Of a DNA stretch of 64,000 nucleotides, positions 8,815-17,145 are shown one piece after another. Below the pieces are notes generated by a model that was not told where the DNA came from, did no database searches, and saw nothing but the letters and a program-made list of their open reading frames with translations. Origin of the DNA: Cereibacter_A azotoformans (GTDB taxonomy: Bacteria > Pseudomonadota > Alphaproteobacteria > Rhodobacterales > Rhodobacteraceae). The DNA is taken from the NCBI RefSeq assembly GCF_003050905.1, contig NZ_QAOT01000010.1. One strand, written 5' to 3'. The stretch's first letter is position 1. Each line of letters starts with the position of its first letter. The position numbers and the translations under genes were made by a program.

Positions 8815-9621
8815 ATGCTGATACGTTTCGGATACGAGATCTCGGTGAACTGCGCCGGGGACACGCCGATGAACTGCCTGCTCGACATCCGGGACGAGCA
8901 TCGCCCACAGCTCCGCTCGGCCGAGGTGGTCACGACCGAGCCGGAGGTTCCGATGGCGCTCCACCGGGACATGTTCGGCAACATCTGCCGACGGCTTGTG
9001 GTGCCGGCCGGCGACTTCACCATCCGCGGCGACGGTGTGATCGAGGATCCGGGCCATCCCGATCCCGAAGACCCGACGGCCGAGGAGGTGCCCGTCGCCC
9101 GCCTGCCCGACGAGACGCTGCCGTTTCTGCTCGGATCGCGTTACTGCGAGACGGACCGGATCAGCCAGATCGCCTGGGACCTGTTCGGCGGGCTGGCTCC
9201 GGGCTGGGGGCGGGTCCAGGCGATCTCGGACTTTGCGCACCGCCACATCCGTTTCGATTATGCCAACGCCAGCTCGACCCGCACCGCCTATGAGGCGTGG
9301 GAGGACGGCACCGGCGTCTGCCGCGACTTCACCCACCTTGCGATCGCGCTCTGCCGGGCCCTGAACATCCCGGCGCGCTACGTCAATGGCTACCTCGGCG
9401 ACATCGGCGTGCCGCCAGGGGGGCCGATGGACTTCTGCGCCTGGATGGAGGTCTATCTCGGCGGCCGCTGGCACACGTTCGATCCGCGCAACAACCAGCG
9501 CAGGATCGGCCGGATCACCGTCGCGCGAGGCCGTGACGCGGCCGATGTCGCGCTGATCCACTCGTTCGGCCCGCACACGCTGACGCACTTCTTCGTCCGC
9601 TGCGAAGAGCTGGAGGGCTGA
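8815..9621 (+). CDS. Transglutaminase-like cysteine protease-fold protein (catalytic His replaced)
   Basis: This protein of about 268 residues has the N-terminal transglutaminase-associated domain (residues 1 to about 110) and the transglutaminase core. In the core, the catalytic Cys sits in GVCRDFTHLAIALCR and the Asp in WHTFDPRNN. The segment that normally reads HAWxEV is here DFCAWMEVYLGG, so the usual histidine position is occupied by a non-His residue. From memory, related alphaproteobacterial proteins read DFSAW at this place, so this may be a subfamily trait. Substrates are unknown. Similar genes often accompany peptide ligases or alpha-E proteins, neither of which is present here. The start at 8815 follows AGGGGG at 6-base spacing, and an ATG at 8791 is the alternative. 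Confidence 0.75.
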   Translation: MLIRFGYEISVNCAGDTPMNCLLDIRDEHRPQLRSAEVVTTEPEVPMALHRDMFGNICRRLVVPAGDFTIRGDGVIEDPGHPDPEDPTAEEVPVARLPDETLPFLLGSRYCETDRISQIAWDLFGGLAPGWGRVQAISDFAHRHIRFDYANASSTRTAYEAWEDGTGVCRDFTHLAIALCRALNIPARYVNGYLGDIGVPPGGPMDFCAWMEVYLGGRWHTFDPRNNQRRIGRITVARGRDAADVALIHSFGPHTLTHFFVRCEELEG

Positions 9622-9687
9622 CAGCGCCGCCCCGTCCGCTGGCCGCAGGATGCCTGGACCTGTGCGGACGGGTCAGGGTGGCCCGCC

Positions 9688-10449
9688 CTACTTCGGCCCC
9701 ATCCTGAGCGCCCCGTCGAGGCGGATGGTCTCGCCATTCAGCATCGGGTTGGTGAGGATATGCAGCGCCAGCGCCGCAAACTCGGCGGGGCGGCCAAGGC
9801 GCGAGGGGAAGGGCACCGCGGCGCCGAGGCTTTCCTGCGCGGCCTCGGGCAGGCCCTTGAGCATGGCGGTCTCGAAGATGCCGGGGGCGATCGCGCACAC
9901 CCGGATGCCGAGCGGCGCCAGCTCGCGCGCGGCGGGCAGGGTGAGACCCACGATCCCGCCCTTTGACGCCGCATAGGCCGTCTGGCCGATCTGCCCCTCC
10001 CATGCCGCGATGGAGGCCGTGTTGATCGCCACGCCCCGCTCGGCCGTGTCGAGCGGAGCCAGCCCGGCCGCGCCCGCCGCAAAGAGCCGCAGAAGGTTGA
10101 AGCTGCCGATCAGGTTCACCTCGATGGTGCGCCGGAAGTCGTCGAGCGGCATCGTGCCGCCCTTGCCCAGCATCTTCCTCGCCGGGGCCACGCCCGCGCA
10201 ATTGACCAGGATGCGGGCCGCACCATGCGCGGCCGCGGCCCTTTCCACCGCCTCTTCGGCGCTCTCGGCCGAAGCGACGTCGCAGGCGAGGGCCAGCCCG
10301 CCAATGTCGGCCGCCACGGCCTCGGCCGCCGACAGGTTGAAATCCAGCAGCGCAACCCGCGCCCCCGCCGCCGCCAGCGCCCGCGCGGTGGCCTCGCCCA
10401 GACCCGACCCGGCGCCGGAGACCAGTGCCGCCTGATCCCTCACATCCAT
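9688..10449 (-). CDS. Short-chain dehydrogenase, 3-hydroxyacyl-CoA dehydrogenase type 2-like
   Basis: The 253-residue protein has the SDR cofactor motif GAGSGLGEA, the NCAG strand (LVNCAGVAP), Ser in NTASIAAWEG and the catalytic YAASKGG. It resembles the mitochondrial type 2 3-hydroxyacyl-CoA dehydrogenase (HSD10), including the GTMPLDDF and APGIFETAML segments. It likely oxidises 3-hydroxyacyl-CoA with NAD+. The start at 10449 shares bases with the thiolase stop (TGATG), so translation is coupled. Longer in-frame starts would lie inside the thiolase gene and are unlikely. The thiolase/SDR pair suggests a short or branched-chain acyl-CoA degradation step. Confidence 0.85.
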   Translation of the reverse strand: MDVRDQAALVSGAGSGLGEATARALAAAGARVALLDFNLSAAEAVAADIGGLALACDVASAESAEEAVERAAAAHGAARILVNCAGVAPARKMLGKGGTMPLDDFRRTIEVNLIGSFNLLRLFAAGAAGLAPLDTAERGVAINTASIAAWEGQIGQTAYAASKGGIVGLTLPAARELAPLGIRVCAIAPGIFETAMLKGLPEAAQESLGAAVPFPSRLGRPAEFAALALHILTNPMLNGETIRLDGALRMGPK

Positions 10450-11612
10450 CAGAGCAACTCCACCGCCAGGGCCGTCGCCTCGCCGCCGCCGATGCAGAGC
10501 GACGCCACGCCCCGCGTCAATCCGCGGTCCCGCAGGGCGGACAAGAGGGTGACGATGATCCGCGCCCCTGAACACCCGATCGGATGGCCGAGCGCGCAGG
10601 CGCCGCCGTTCACATTCACCTTGTCATGCGGCAGGTCGAGGTCGCGCATGGCGGCCATGGCCACGACGGCAAAGGCCTCGTTGATCTCGAAGAGGTCCAC
10701 ATCGCCCGCGTCCCAGCCCATCCGGTCGAGCAGTTTGCGGATCGCGACGATCGGCGCGGTGGTGAAGAGGTTCGGCGCCTGCGCATGGCTGGCATGGCCA
10801 CGGATCGTCGCCAGCGGCGTGAGGCCTTGCGCCTCGGCGGCGCTCAGGCTGGTGATCACCAGCGCGGCCGCCCCGTCCGAGATCGAGGAGCTGTTCGCAG
10901 CCGTCACCGTGCCGCCCTCGCGGAAGGCGGGACGAAGCTGCGGGATCTTCTCGGGACGCGCCCGGCCCGGCGCCTCGTCATCGGCCACGTCATTGACCGC
11001 CACGACCTCTTCGGCAAAGCGGCCCCCCGAGATCGCGGCCTTCGCGCGCGAGAGGGATTCCAGCGCGTAGGCATCCTGCGCGTCGCGGGTGAACTGGTAG
11101 GCTTCGGCGCAATCCTCGGCGAAGGTGCCCATGGCGCGACCGCGATCATAGGCGTCCTCGAGCCCGTCGAGGAACATGTGGTCCATGACGCGGCCATGCC
11201 CGATCCGGTAGCCGCCCCGCGCCTTGTCGAGAAGGTAGGGCGCGTTCGACATGCTCTCCATGCCGCCCGCCACCACGATGCGCGCGCTGTCGGCCCGGAT
11301 CAGGTCGTGCGCAAGCATGACGGCCTTCATGCCCGAGCCGCACACCTTGTTGAGGGTCGAGCAGGGCACCGACTGGGGCAGCCCCGCCCCCATCGCCGCC
11401 TGCCGAGCCGGAGCCTGCCCGAGCCCCGCCGGCAGGACGCATCCCATGATCAGCTCGTCCACCGCCTCTGACGCCAGTCCCGCGCGCGTCAGCGCGGCCT
11501 CGATGGCCGTGGCGCCAAGTTCGACCGCCGTTCGACCCTTGAGCGCCCCCTGAAACGCCCCCATCGGCGTGCGTGCCGCCCCCGCGATCACGATCGGTTC
11601 CGCTGTCATCAA
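10449..11612 (-). CDS. Acetyl-CoA acetyltransferase/3-ketoacyl-CoA thiolase
   Basis: This is a 387-residue thiolase with the nucleophilic Cys91 in NKVCGSGMK, the NEAF motif, the catalytic His in GGACALGHPIGCSGAR and the second Cys in CIGGGE near the C-terminus. It either cleaves 3-ketoacyl-CoA or condenses two acetyl-CoA units. Direction and chain length cannot be read from sequence. It is the first gene of a two-gene operon with the overlapping SDR dehydrogenase, which favours a degradative role. Two adjacent Met codons start the protein. Confidence 0.9.
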   Translation of the reverse strand: MMTAEPIVIAGAARTPMGAFQGALKGRTAVELGATAIEAALTRAGLASEAVDELIMGCVLPAGLGQAPARQAAMGAGLPQSVPCSTLNKVCGSGMKAVMLAHDLIRADSARIVVAGGMESMSNAPYLLDKARGGYRIGHGRVMDHMFLDGLEDAYDRGRAMGTFAEDCAEAYQFTRDAQDAYALESLSRAKAAISGGRFAEEVVAVNDVADDEAPGRARPEKIPQLRPAFREGGTVTAANSSSISDGAAALVITSLSAAEAQGLTPLATIRGHASHAQAPNLFTTAPIVAIRKLLDRMGWDAGDVDLFEINEAFAVVAMAAMRDLDLPHDKVNVNGGACALGHPIGCSGARIIVTLLSALRDRGLTRGVASLCIGGGEATALAVELL

Positions 11613-11979
11613 GCCCTCCCTTCCTGCTGACCGGCGAAGGCTAATCCGGCAGGCTCGTGCGGTGGAAGTGCAAATGGCAGGTCAAAGGGCATCGTGACGT
11701 TCCGTAACGTCGGTGGGCAAGATCAGGCATCGACCGTTGGGCGGGTGGTTGACCCAGGGCACCATGCTGCGCCTGCGAATGGCTTTGGCCGGGCCGCGCG
11801 GGGCGTGACCGGGTCGCGGGCAAGGGATGGAAAGTGCGGCATATTGTTGCGGTTAGCGTCCCGCCGCCTGCATGGCGGGACTGCAGGGCCGGACGTAGAC
11901 GCCGCTGCGGCGCAGCATTATGTTCCGCTCATCAATCGGCCTGTGCACAAAGGGCCAAACCTCTGGAAAGCGTCTCACG
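11613..11979. other. Intergenic region with candidate regulatory palindromes
   Basis: No gene is visible in these 367 bases between the divergent thiolase and small exported protein genes. They contain the inverted repeat GACGTT-CCGT-AACGTC at 11696-11711 and a 7-bp hairpin (TCCCGCC/GGCGGGA) at 11859-11880. Confidence 0.5.
11696..11711. promoter_or_regulatory. Inverted repeat, possible operator upstream of the thiolase operon
   Basis: GACGTT and AACGTC form a perfect 6-bp inverted repeat around CCGT, 84 bases upstream of the thiolase start. The spacing fits a TetR- or GntR-type operator. No regulator gene is adjacent, so the assignment rests on symmetry alone. Confidence 0.3.
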
Positions 11980-12330
11980 ATGAAAAACCTTCTGGCTGTT
12001 ACCGCTGCCGCCCTGGCCCTGGCCTCGTCCGTTTCCGCCGGTGAGCTGGTGCTCGATGCCCCCATGCAGGCCCGCAGCCTGCACGAGGGGGCGCTCGATC
12101 TCGTGGCCTATCGCAATGACCTCGCCGATGGCGGGATGGAAGTCACCGCGGCCTTCCGTGCGCGCACTCCGTCGGGTGAGCCGCAGGTCGTCAAGATGCT
12201 GCTGCAGGACCAGGACCGGGTGCAGTTCTCGATGCCTTCGGACCTGCGCACGATCTACACCTTCGCCCGTGCGGGCGATCGGGTGACGGTGGGCGCCGAG
12301 CCGGTGGCCTTCAGCCTCGCCTCGCAATAA
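11980..12330 (+). CDS. Small exported protein of unknown function
   Basis: The predicted product has 116 residues. A clear Sec signal peptide (MKNLLAVTAAALALASSVSAG, cleavage probably after VSA) precedes a mature part of about 95 residues rich in beta-forming residues and without cysteines. The ATG at 11980 follows GGAAAG at a suitable distance. An in-frame start 60 bases upstream would spoil the signal peptide. I do not recognise the family. A periplasmic location is inferred from the signal sequence. The neighbours give no clue, since it lies between the thiolase operon and the end of the purine transporter operon. Confidence 0.65.
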   Translation: MKNLLAVTAAALALASSVSAGELVLDAPMQARSLHEGALDLVAYRNDLADGGMEVTAAFRARTPSGEPQVVKMLLQDQDRVQFSMPSDLRTIYTFARAGDRVTVGAEPVAFSLASQ

Positions 12331-12426
12331 GCCGATCATCCGATCCGAAGCGCGCGCGACGCAGCCCCTGACCCTGGCCCTGGCGGAGCGTCGCGCTGAG
12401 CCGCTCGGTCTGGCGAAAGGGTCACG

Positions 12427-12460
12427 ACAAGAGAATGGCCCGGACCTGCGGTCCGGGCCA
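12427..12460 (-). terminator. Intrinsic terminator of the xdh-BMP transporter operon
   Basis: A perfect 10-bp stem, TGGCCCGGAC/GTCCGGGCCA with a 5-base loop (12436-12460), lies just beyond the bmpA-like stop codon. On the minus strand it is followed by a pyrimidine-rich TTCTCTTG tail. Confidence 0.75.
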
Positions 12461-12480
12461 TAGGTCTTGAAGGGTGGGCC

Positions 12481-13575
12481 TTACTTCGGGATCTCGCCCG
12501 AAATGCCCTCCACGTAGAAATTCATGCCCAGCAGATCGGCATCGGGTGCGGTCTCGCCTTCGGCCAGCCAAGTCGAGCCGTCCTGCCTGTTCAGCGGGCC
12601 GGTGAAGGGATGGTAGGTGCCATCGGCGATCGCGTCGTGAACCTCCATCGCCTTGGCCTTCACCTCGGCCGGGACCGCCTCGGTGATCTCGCCGATCTGC
12701 ACCTCGCCGCCCGCGATGCCTTCCCAGGCGTCGGTGCCCTCCCAGGTGCCGTCGAGCACCATGCCCACGCGCTTGACGTAGTAGGGCGCCCAGTTGTCGA
12801 TGATCGAGGACACGCGCGGCGAGGGCTTGTAGTTGGCCATGTCGGACGCCTGGCCAAAGCCGATCACGCCCGGCGTCTTGGAGGCCTCGGCCAGCGGGGC
12901 GGTCGAATCGGTGTGGGCAAGGATCACGTCCACCCCCTGCTCGATCAGCGCCTTGGCGGCGTCGGCCTCTTTCGCGGGGTCGAACCAGGTGTAGGCCCAC
13001 ACGACCGAGATCGTCACATCGGGGTTCACCTTGCGCGCGTGGATGAACGAGGCGTTGATGCCCTGCACCACCTCGGGGATCGGATAGGAGCCGATGTAGC
13101 CGATCTTGTTCGACTTGGTCATCATGCCCGCAATCGTGCCGCAGACCGCGCGGCCCTCGTAGAAGCGGGCGTTGTAGGTCGCCACGTTCGGATGCTCGCG
13201 CTTGAAGCCGGTGCAATGCTCGAACTTCACGTTCGGGAACTTGGCGGCCACGTTGTTGGTGGCGTCCATGTAGCCGAACGAGGTGGTGAAGATGATGTCG
13301 CAGCCCGACAGCGCCATCTGCGTCAGCACGCGCTCGGCGTCCGAGCCTTCGGGAACGCTTTCCTGGTAGATCGTCTCGACGCGGTCGCCGAACTCCTTCT
13401 CGACGGCCAGACGGCCCTCGTTGTGCTGGAAGGTCCAGCCGCCGTCGCCGATCGGGCCGACGAAGACGAAGCCCACCTTCACCTTGTCCTTGGCCTGGGC
13501 CATCGCGGCCTGGCCTCCCGCCAGCGACAACGCGAGACCCGAGGCGGCGCCTGCGAGAAGCGTTCTGCGATCCAT
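12481..13575 (-). CDS. BMP-family ABC transporter substrate-binding protein (purine/nucleoside type)
   Basis: The 364-residue protein starts with a signal sequence that includes an Arg pair (MDRRTLLAGAASGLALS) and a cleavage region near AMAQA. The mature part matches the BMP family of periplasmic-type binding proteins (VGFVFVGPIGDGGWTFQHN, YIGSYPIPEVVQGINA, NWAPYYVKRV). Characterised members bind nucleosides, purines or autoinducers. As the last gene of an operon with xanthine dehydrogenase, it most likely delivers hypoxanthine, xanthine or a nucleoside to the two permeases encoded just upstream. A 48-base gap separates it from the second permease, and a strong terminator follows. Confidence 0.9.
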   Translation of the reverse strand: MDRRTLLAGAASGLALSLAGGQAAMAQAKDKVKVGFVFVGPIGDGGWTFQHNEGRLAVEKEFGDRVETIYQESVPEGSDAERVLTQMALSGCDIIFTTSFGYMDATNNVAAKFPNVKFEHCTGFKREHPNVATYNARFYEGRAVCGTIAGMMTKSNKIGYIGSYPIPEVVQGINASFIHARKVNPDVTISVVWAYTWFDPAKEADAAKALIEQGVDVILAHTDSTAPLAEASKTPGVIGFGQASDMANYKPSPRVSSIIDNWAPYYVKRVGMVLDGTWEGTDAWEGIAGGEVQIGEITEAVPAEVKAKAMEVHDAIADGTYHPFTGPLNRQDGSTWLAEGETAPDADLLGMNFYVEGISGEIPK

Positions 13576-13623
13576 TCTTTTGCTCCCTGTTCCCTGCCGG
13601 CGGTGCCGGCCGATAGTGCTGCC

Positions 13624-14556
13624 TCAGCGCGAGGCGTGGAAGGTCTTGCCCAGCGACGCCGGCGCCGAGCTGCTCCGGCGCCGGTCCGCCGACATGATGA
13701 CCAGCACGAGGATCGTTATCAGATAGGGCGACATGGACAAGTATTGCACCGGGATCCGTGCGCCCGCGGCCTGCAGGTTCAACTGGAGGACGGTGATGCC
13801 GCCGAAAAGATAGGCGCCGAGCAGGACACGCCACGGCCGCCAGCTGGCAAAGACCACGATGGCCAGCGCGATCCAGCCTGCCCCCGCGGTGATCCCGTCG
13901 GTCCATTGCGGCACCCGGATGAGGCTGAGGTAGGCGCCGCCGAGCCCCGCCATCGCGCCGCCGAACAGGATCGCCAGCACCCGGATCCGCACCACATGGT
14001 AGCCGAGCGCATGGGCCGCCTCGTGATTCTCGCCCACCGCCCGCAACACGAGGCCCGTGCGCGTGTGGCGCAGCACGAACCAGACCGCGGCCACGGCGGC
14101 AATCGAGAGATAGACCATGATGTCGTGCCGGAAGAGCATCGTTCCCAGCCCGGGAATGTCCGACAGCGGTCCGAAGTCGAGCCGGCCCGTCGCGGGCGGC
14201 TTCACGCCCACATAGCCCTGCCCGATGAGGCTCGAGAGGCCGAGGCCGAAGAGGGTCAGCGCGAGGCCGCTGGCCACCTGATTGGCCATCAGGACCTGCG
14301 TCAGGAAGGCGAAGATCAGGCTCAGCGCGGCCCCCCCCACGGCGCCGCCGATGAAGCCCGCCCACGGGCTTCCGGTCTCGACGGCGACGACAAAGCCGCA
14401 GATCGCGCCGATGATCATCATCCCCTCGACCCCGAGGTTCAGCACGCCCGACTTCTCGACCACCAGTTCCCCGATGGCCGCGAGAATGATCGGCACCGAG
14501 GCCATCATCAGCGAGGCCACGAGGACGGCGGGATTGATGCCTCCGAACAGGTCCAT
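13624..14556 (-). CDS. ABC transporter permease 2 (BMP-type purine/nucleoside importer)
   Basis: This 310-residue integral membrane protein of the BPD_transp_2 family has about eight hydrophobic segments and the typical GVLNLGVEGMMIIGA motif near residue 38. The start at 14556 shares bases with the stop of permease 1 (TGATG). Earlier in-frame starts would lie inside permease 1. With permease 1 it should form the heterodimeric channel of a type II importer that takes substrate from the downstream BMP protein. Confidence 0.92.
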   Translation of the reverse strand: MDLFGGINPAVLVASLMMASVPIILAAIGELVVEKSGVLNLGVEGMMIIGAICGFVVAVETGSPWAGFIGGAVGGAALSLIFAFLTQVLMANQVASGLALTLFGLGLSSLIGQGYVGVKPPATGRLDFGPLSDIPGLGTMLFRHDIMVYLSIAAVAAVWFVLRHTRTGLVLRAVGENHEAAHALGYHVVRIRVLAILFGGAMAGLGGAYLSLIRVPQWTDGITAGAGWIALAIVVFASWRPWRVLLGAYLFGGITVLQLNLQAAGARIPVQYLSMSPYLITILVLVIMSADRRRSSSAPASLGKTFHASR

Positions 14557-15638
14557 CAGGCGGCCTCCTTCCGGCGCGGGCGGATGCGGTAGTTCGACAG
14601 AAGGTCCACGGCGAGGAGGAAGAAGAGCAGCATCCCCTGGAAGGCCTGGATCGAGGCCGCGGGCAGGCCGAGGTTCGTCGAGGCGTTGTCGCCGCCGACA
14701 TAGGTCAGCGCCATCAGAAGCCCGGCGAGCAGGATGCCCACCGGATTGAGCCGCCCGAGGAAGGCCACGATGATCGCGGTGAAGCCATAGCCCTGCGCGA
14801 AGTCGATCGAGATCTGCCCCGCCGGCCCCGTCACCTCGAACAGCCCCGCCAGGCCCGCAAGCGCCCCCGAGATCCCCATGCACATCAGCACGAGCCGGTT
14901 GGGCGAGACGCCCGCGAAACGCGCGGCCCGCGGCGCCTGGCCCGCAAGCCGGATCTGGAAGCCGAGGATGTGACGCTGGAGAAGGATGTAGGCCGCGATC
15001 ACTGCGGCAAAGGCCGCGACCACGCCCCAGTGCATGCCCGTCCCGGCGATCAGCTCGGGGTTGGCCGACGACGGCCACTGCGAGAGGTTGCGAGAGCCGG
15101 GAAAGCCGCCCCCTTGCGGATTGCGCAGGGCGCCCAACGCCATCGAGGCCATGATCGACTGCGCGACATAGACGAGGAGGAGCGAGACGAGGATCTCGTT
15201 GGTGCGGAACTTCGTGCGCAGGATGGCGGGGATCATCGCCCAGATCCAGCCGCCGAAGGCGCCCGCCGCCACCATCAGCGGAAAGATCAGCCGGCTGTCG
15301 GTGGGATAGAGCGCAAGCCCCGCCGCGGCGCCGAAGATGGCGCCCATCATGTATTGCCCTTCGGCGCCGATGTTCCAGACGCCCGCGCGGAAGCCGAGGC
15401 TCAGCCCCACCGCGATCAGGATCAGCGGCCCCGCCTTCACCAGAAGCTGGCCGCGGAAATACCAGGCGAACTCGCCGAACAGCGGGTCCCAGAAGATCGT
15501 GCGGATCGCCTCGACGGGGTTCTTGCCCAGCAGCGCGAACATCAGCCCGCCCGCCAGCATGGTCAGGACAACGGCCAGCACCGGGGTCGCCCAGTTCCAG
15601 AAGCGCGACGGGTTGGGCCGCTTCTCAAGCGTGAGCAT
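14556..15638 (-). CDS. ABC transporter permease 1 (BMP-type purine/nucleoside importer)
   Basis: The 360-residue protein has many transmembrane segments. The motif GVWNIGAEGQYMMGA near residue 100 is the signature of the larger permease of BMP-type importers (NupP/YufP class). It overlaps the ATPase gene upstream by 14 bases and the second permease downstream by 1 base, so all three are translationally coupled. The inferred role is uptake of purine bases or nucleosides for the xanthine dehydrogenase in the same operon. Confidence 0.92.
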   Translation of the reverse strand: MLTLEKRPNPSRFWNWATPVLAVVLTMLAGGLMFALLGKNPVEAIRTIFWDPLFGEFAWYFRGQLLVKAGPLILIAVGLSLGFRAGVWNIGAEGQYMMGAIFGAAAGLALYPTDSRLIFPLMVAAGAFGGWIWAMIPAILRTKFRTNEILVSLLLVYVAQSIMASMALGALRNPQGGGFPGSRNLSQWPSSANPELIAGTGMHWGVVAAFAAVIAAYILLQRHILGFQIRLAGQAPRAARFAGVSPNRLVLMCMGISGALAGLAGLFEVTGPAGQISIDFAQGYGFTAIIVAFLGRLNPVGILLAGLLMALTYVGGDNASTNLGLPAASIQAFQGMLLFFLLAVDLLSNYRIRPRRKEAA

Positions 15639-17145
15639 GGGCCACCTCCATCCCGTGCGCGCCGCCCATCATCAGGCCGATCTCCTCGATGGACAGGCCC
15701 TGCGTCGGCCGGGGCACGCTAAGCCGGCCCTCGTTCAGGGCCGCGAAGCGATCGGCGATTTCCAGAAGCTCGTCAAGGTCCTGACTGATGACCACGACCG
15801 CCGCCCCCGCCGCCGCCCTGTCGAGGATCGCCTGCCGGATCGCCGCCGCGGCCGAGGCGTCCACGCCCCACGTCGGCTGGTTGATGATGATGACCGACGG
15901 ATCCTGCGACAGCTCGCGGCCCACCACGAACTTCTGCAGGTTGCCGCCCGAAAGCGCCCGCGCGGCCACCCATGTGCCGGGCGTGCGCACGTCGAACCGC
16001 TCGACGATCTCGGAGGCGAAGGCGCGCGTGCCCGCCCAGTCGATGAAGCCGCGCCATGTCAGCCGCTTGCGCACCACCCCCGACAGGAGCGCGTTCTCCA
16101 CAAGGCTCATGTCGGGCGCGGCCGCATGGCCCAGCCGCTCTTCGGGCGCGGCCACCAGCCCCCGCGTGCGGCGCTCGTTCGGCCCGAGGTCGCCCACGCC
16201 GTGCCCCTCGACCAGCACCGCATCCTTCGGCGCGCGCAGCTCGCCCGAGAGCGCGATCAGCAGTTCGTCCTGCCCGTTGCCCGCCACGCCCGCAATGCCC
16301 AGCACCTCGCCGCGGCGCACCTTGAAGCTGATGTCCTTGAGCGCGGTGCCGAAGGGGATCGGCGAGGCGACCGACAGTCCCGCCACCTCGAGCGCCACCT
16401 CGCCCTTGGGGGTCGCGTGCCGCTCGGGCGGGGTCAGGACGGTGCCCACCATCAGTTCGGCCATCTCGCGGGCCGAGCGTTCGCGCGGGGTGCAGGTCGC
16501 CACCACCTTGCCGCGGCGCAGGATCGTCGCCTCGTCGCAGAGCGCCCGGATCTCCTCGAGCTTGTGGCTGATGTAGAGGATCGAGGTCCCCTCGGCCGCC
16601 AGCTGGCGCAGGGTCTGGAACAGGATCTCCACCTCCTGCGGGGTGAGGACCGAGGTCGGCTCGTCCATGATGAGCAGTTTCGGATCCTGCAGCAGGCAGC
16701 GCACGATCTCGACCCGCTGCCGCTCGCCGGCCGAGAGGTCGCCCACCATGCGCGACGGATCGAGGGGCAGGCCATATTCCTCCGAGACCTGCCGGATGCG
16801 CGCGGCGAGATCACGCAGCCTCGGCGGGTTCTCCATCCCGAGCGCCACATTCTCGGCCACGTTCAGCGCCTCGAACAGGCTGAAATGCTGGAACACCATG
16901 GCCACGCCCGCAGCGCGCGCCTCGCGCGGCTCGCGCGGGGCATAGTCCTGCCCGCGCAGCCGCATCCGCCCCTCGTCGGGCCGGACCAGCCCGTAGATCA
17001 TCTTGACCAGCGTGGACTTGCCCGCGCCGTTCTCGCCGAGGAGCGCATGCACCTCGCCTTCCCGGATCGAGAAGGACACGTCCGAGTTCGCGACCACGCC
17101 CGGATAGGCCTTGGTCACCCCCTCGATCCGCAGAAGTTCCGTCAT
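15625..17145 (-). CDS. ABC transporter ATPase, tandem nucleotide-binding domains (BMP-type importer)
   Basis: This 506-residue protein holds two ATPase domains, as in ribose and nucleoside importers. Domain 1 has GENGAGKST, LSAGERQR and LLIMDEPTSVL. Domain 2 is degenerate, with GVAGNGQDE in place of Walker A and IIINQPTWGVD in place of the Walker B Asp-Glu, while keeping LSGGNLQK. This asymmetry is normal in the family. The start at 17145 overlaps the xdhC stop (ATGA). An open frame extends further upstream but runs through xdhC in another frame. The protein energises the two downstream permeases. Confidence 0.93.
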   Translation of the reverse strand: MTELLRIEGVTKAYPGVVANSDVSFSIREGEVHALLGENGAGKSTLVKMIYGLVRPDEGRMRLRGQDYAPREPREARAAGVAMVFQHFSLFEALNVAENVALGMENPPRLRDLAARIRQVSEEYGLPLDPSRMVGDLSAGERQRVEIVRCLLQDPKLLIMDEPTSVLTPQEVEILFQTLRQLAAEGTSILYISHKLEEIRALCDEATILRRGKVVATCTPRERSAREMAELMVGTVLTPPERHATPKGEVALEVAGLSVASPIPFGTALKDISFKVRRGEVLGIAGVAGNGQDELLIALSGELRAPKDAVLVEGHGVGDLGPNERRTRGLVAAPEERLGHAAAPDMSLVENALLSGVVRKRLTWRGFIDWAGTRAFASEIVERFDVRTPGTWVAARALSGGNLQKFVVGRELSQDPSVIIINQPTWGVDASAAAAIRQAILDRAAAGAAVVVISQDLDELLEIADRFAALNEGRLSVPRPTQGLSIEEIGLMMGGAHGMEVAHAHA

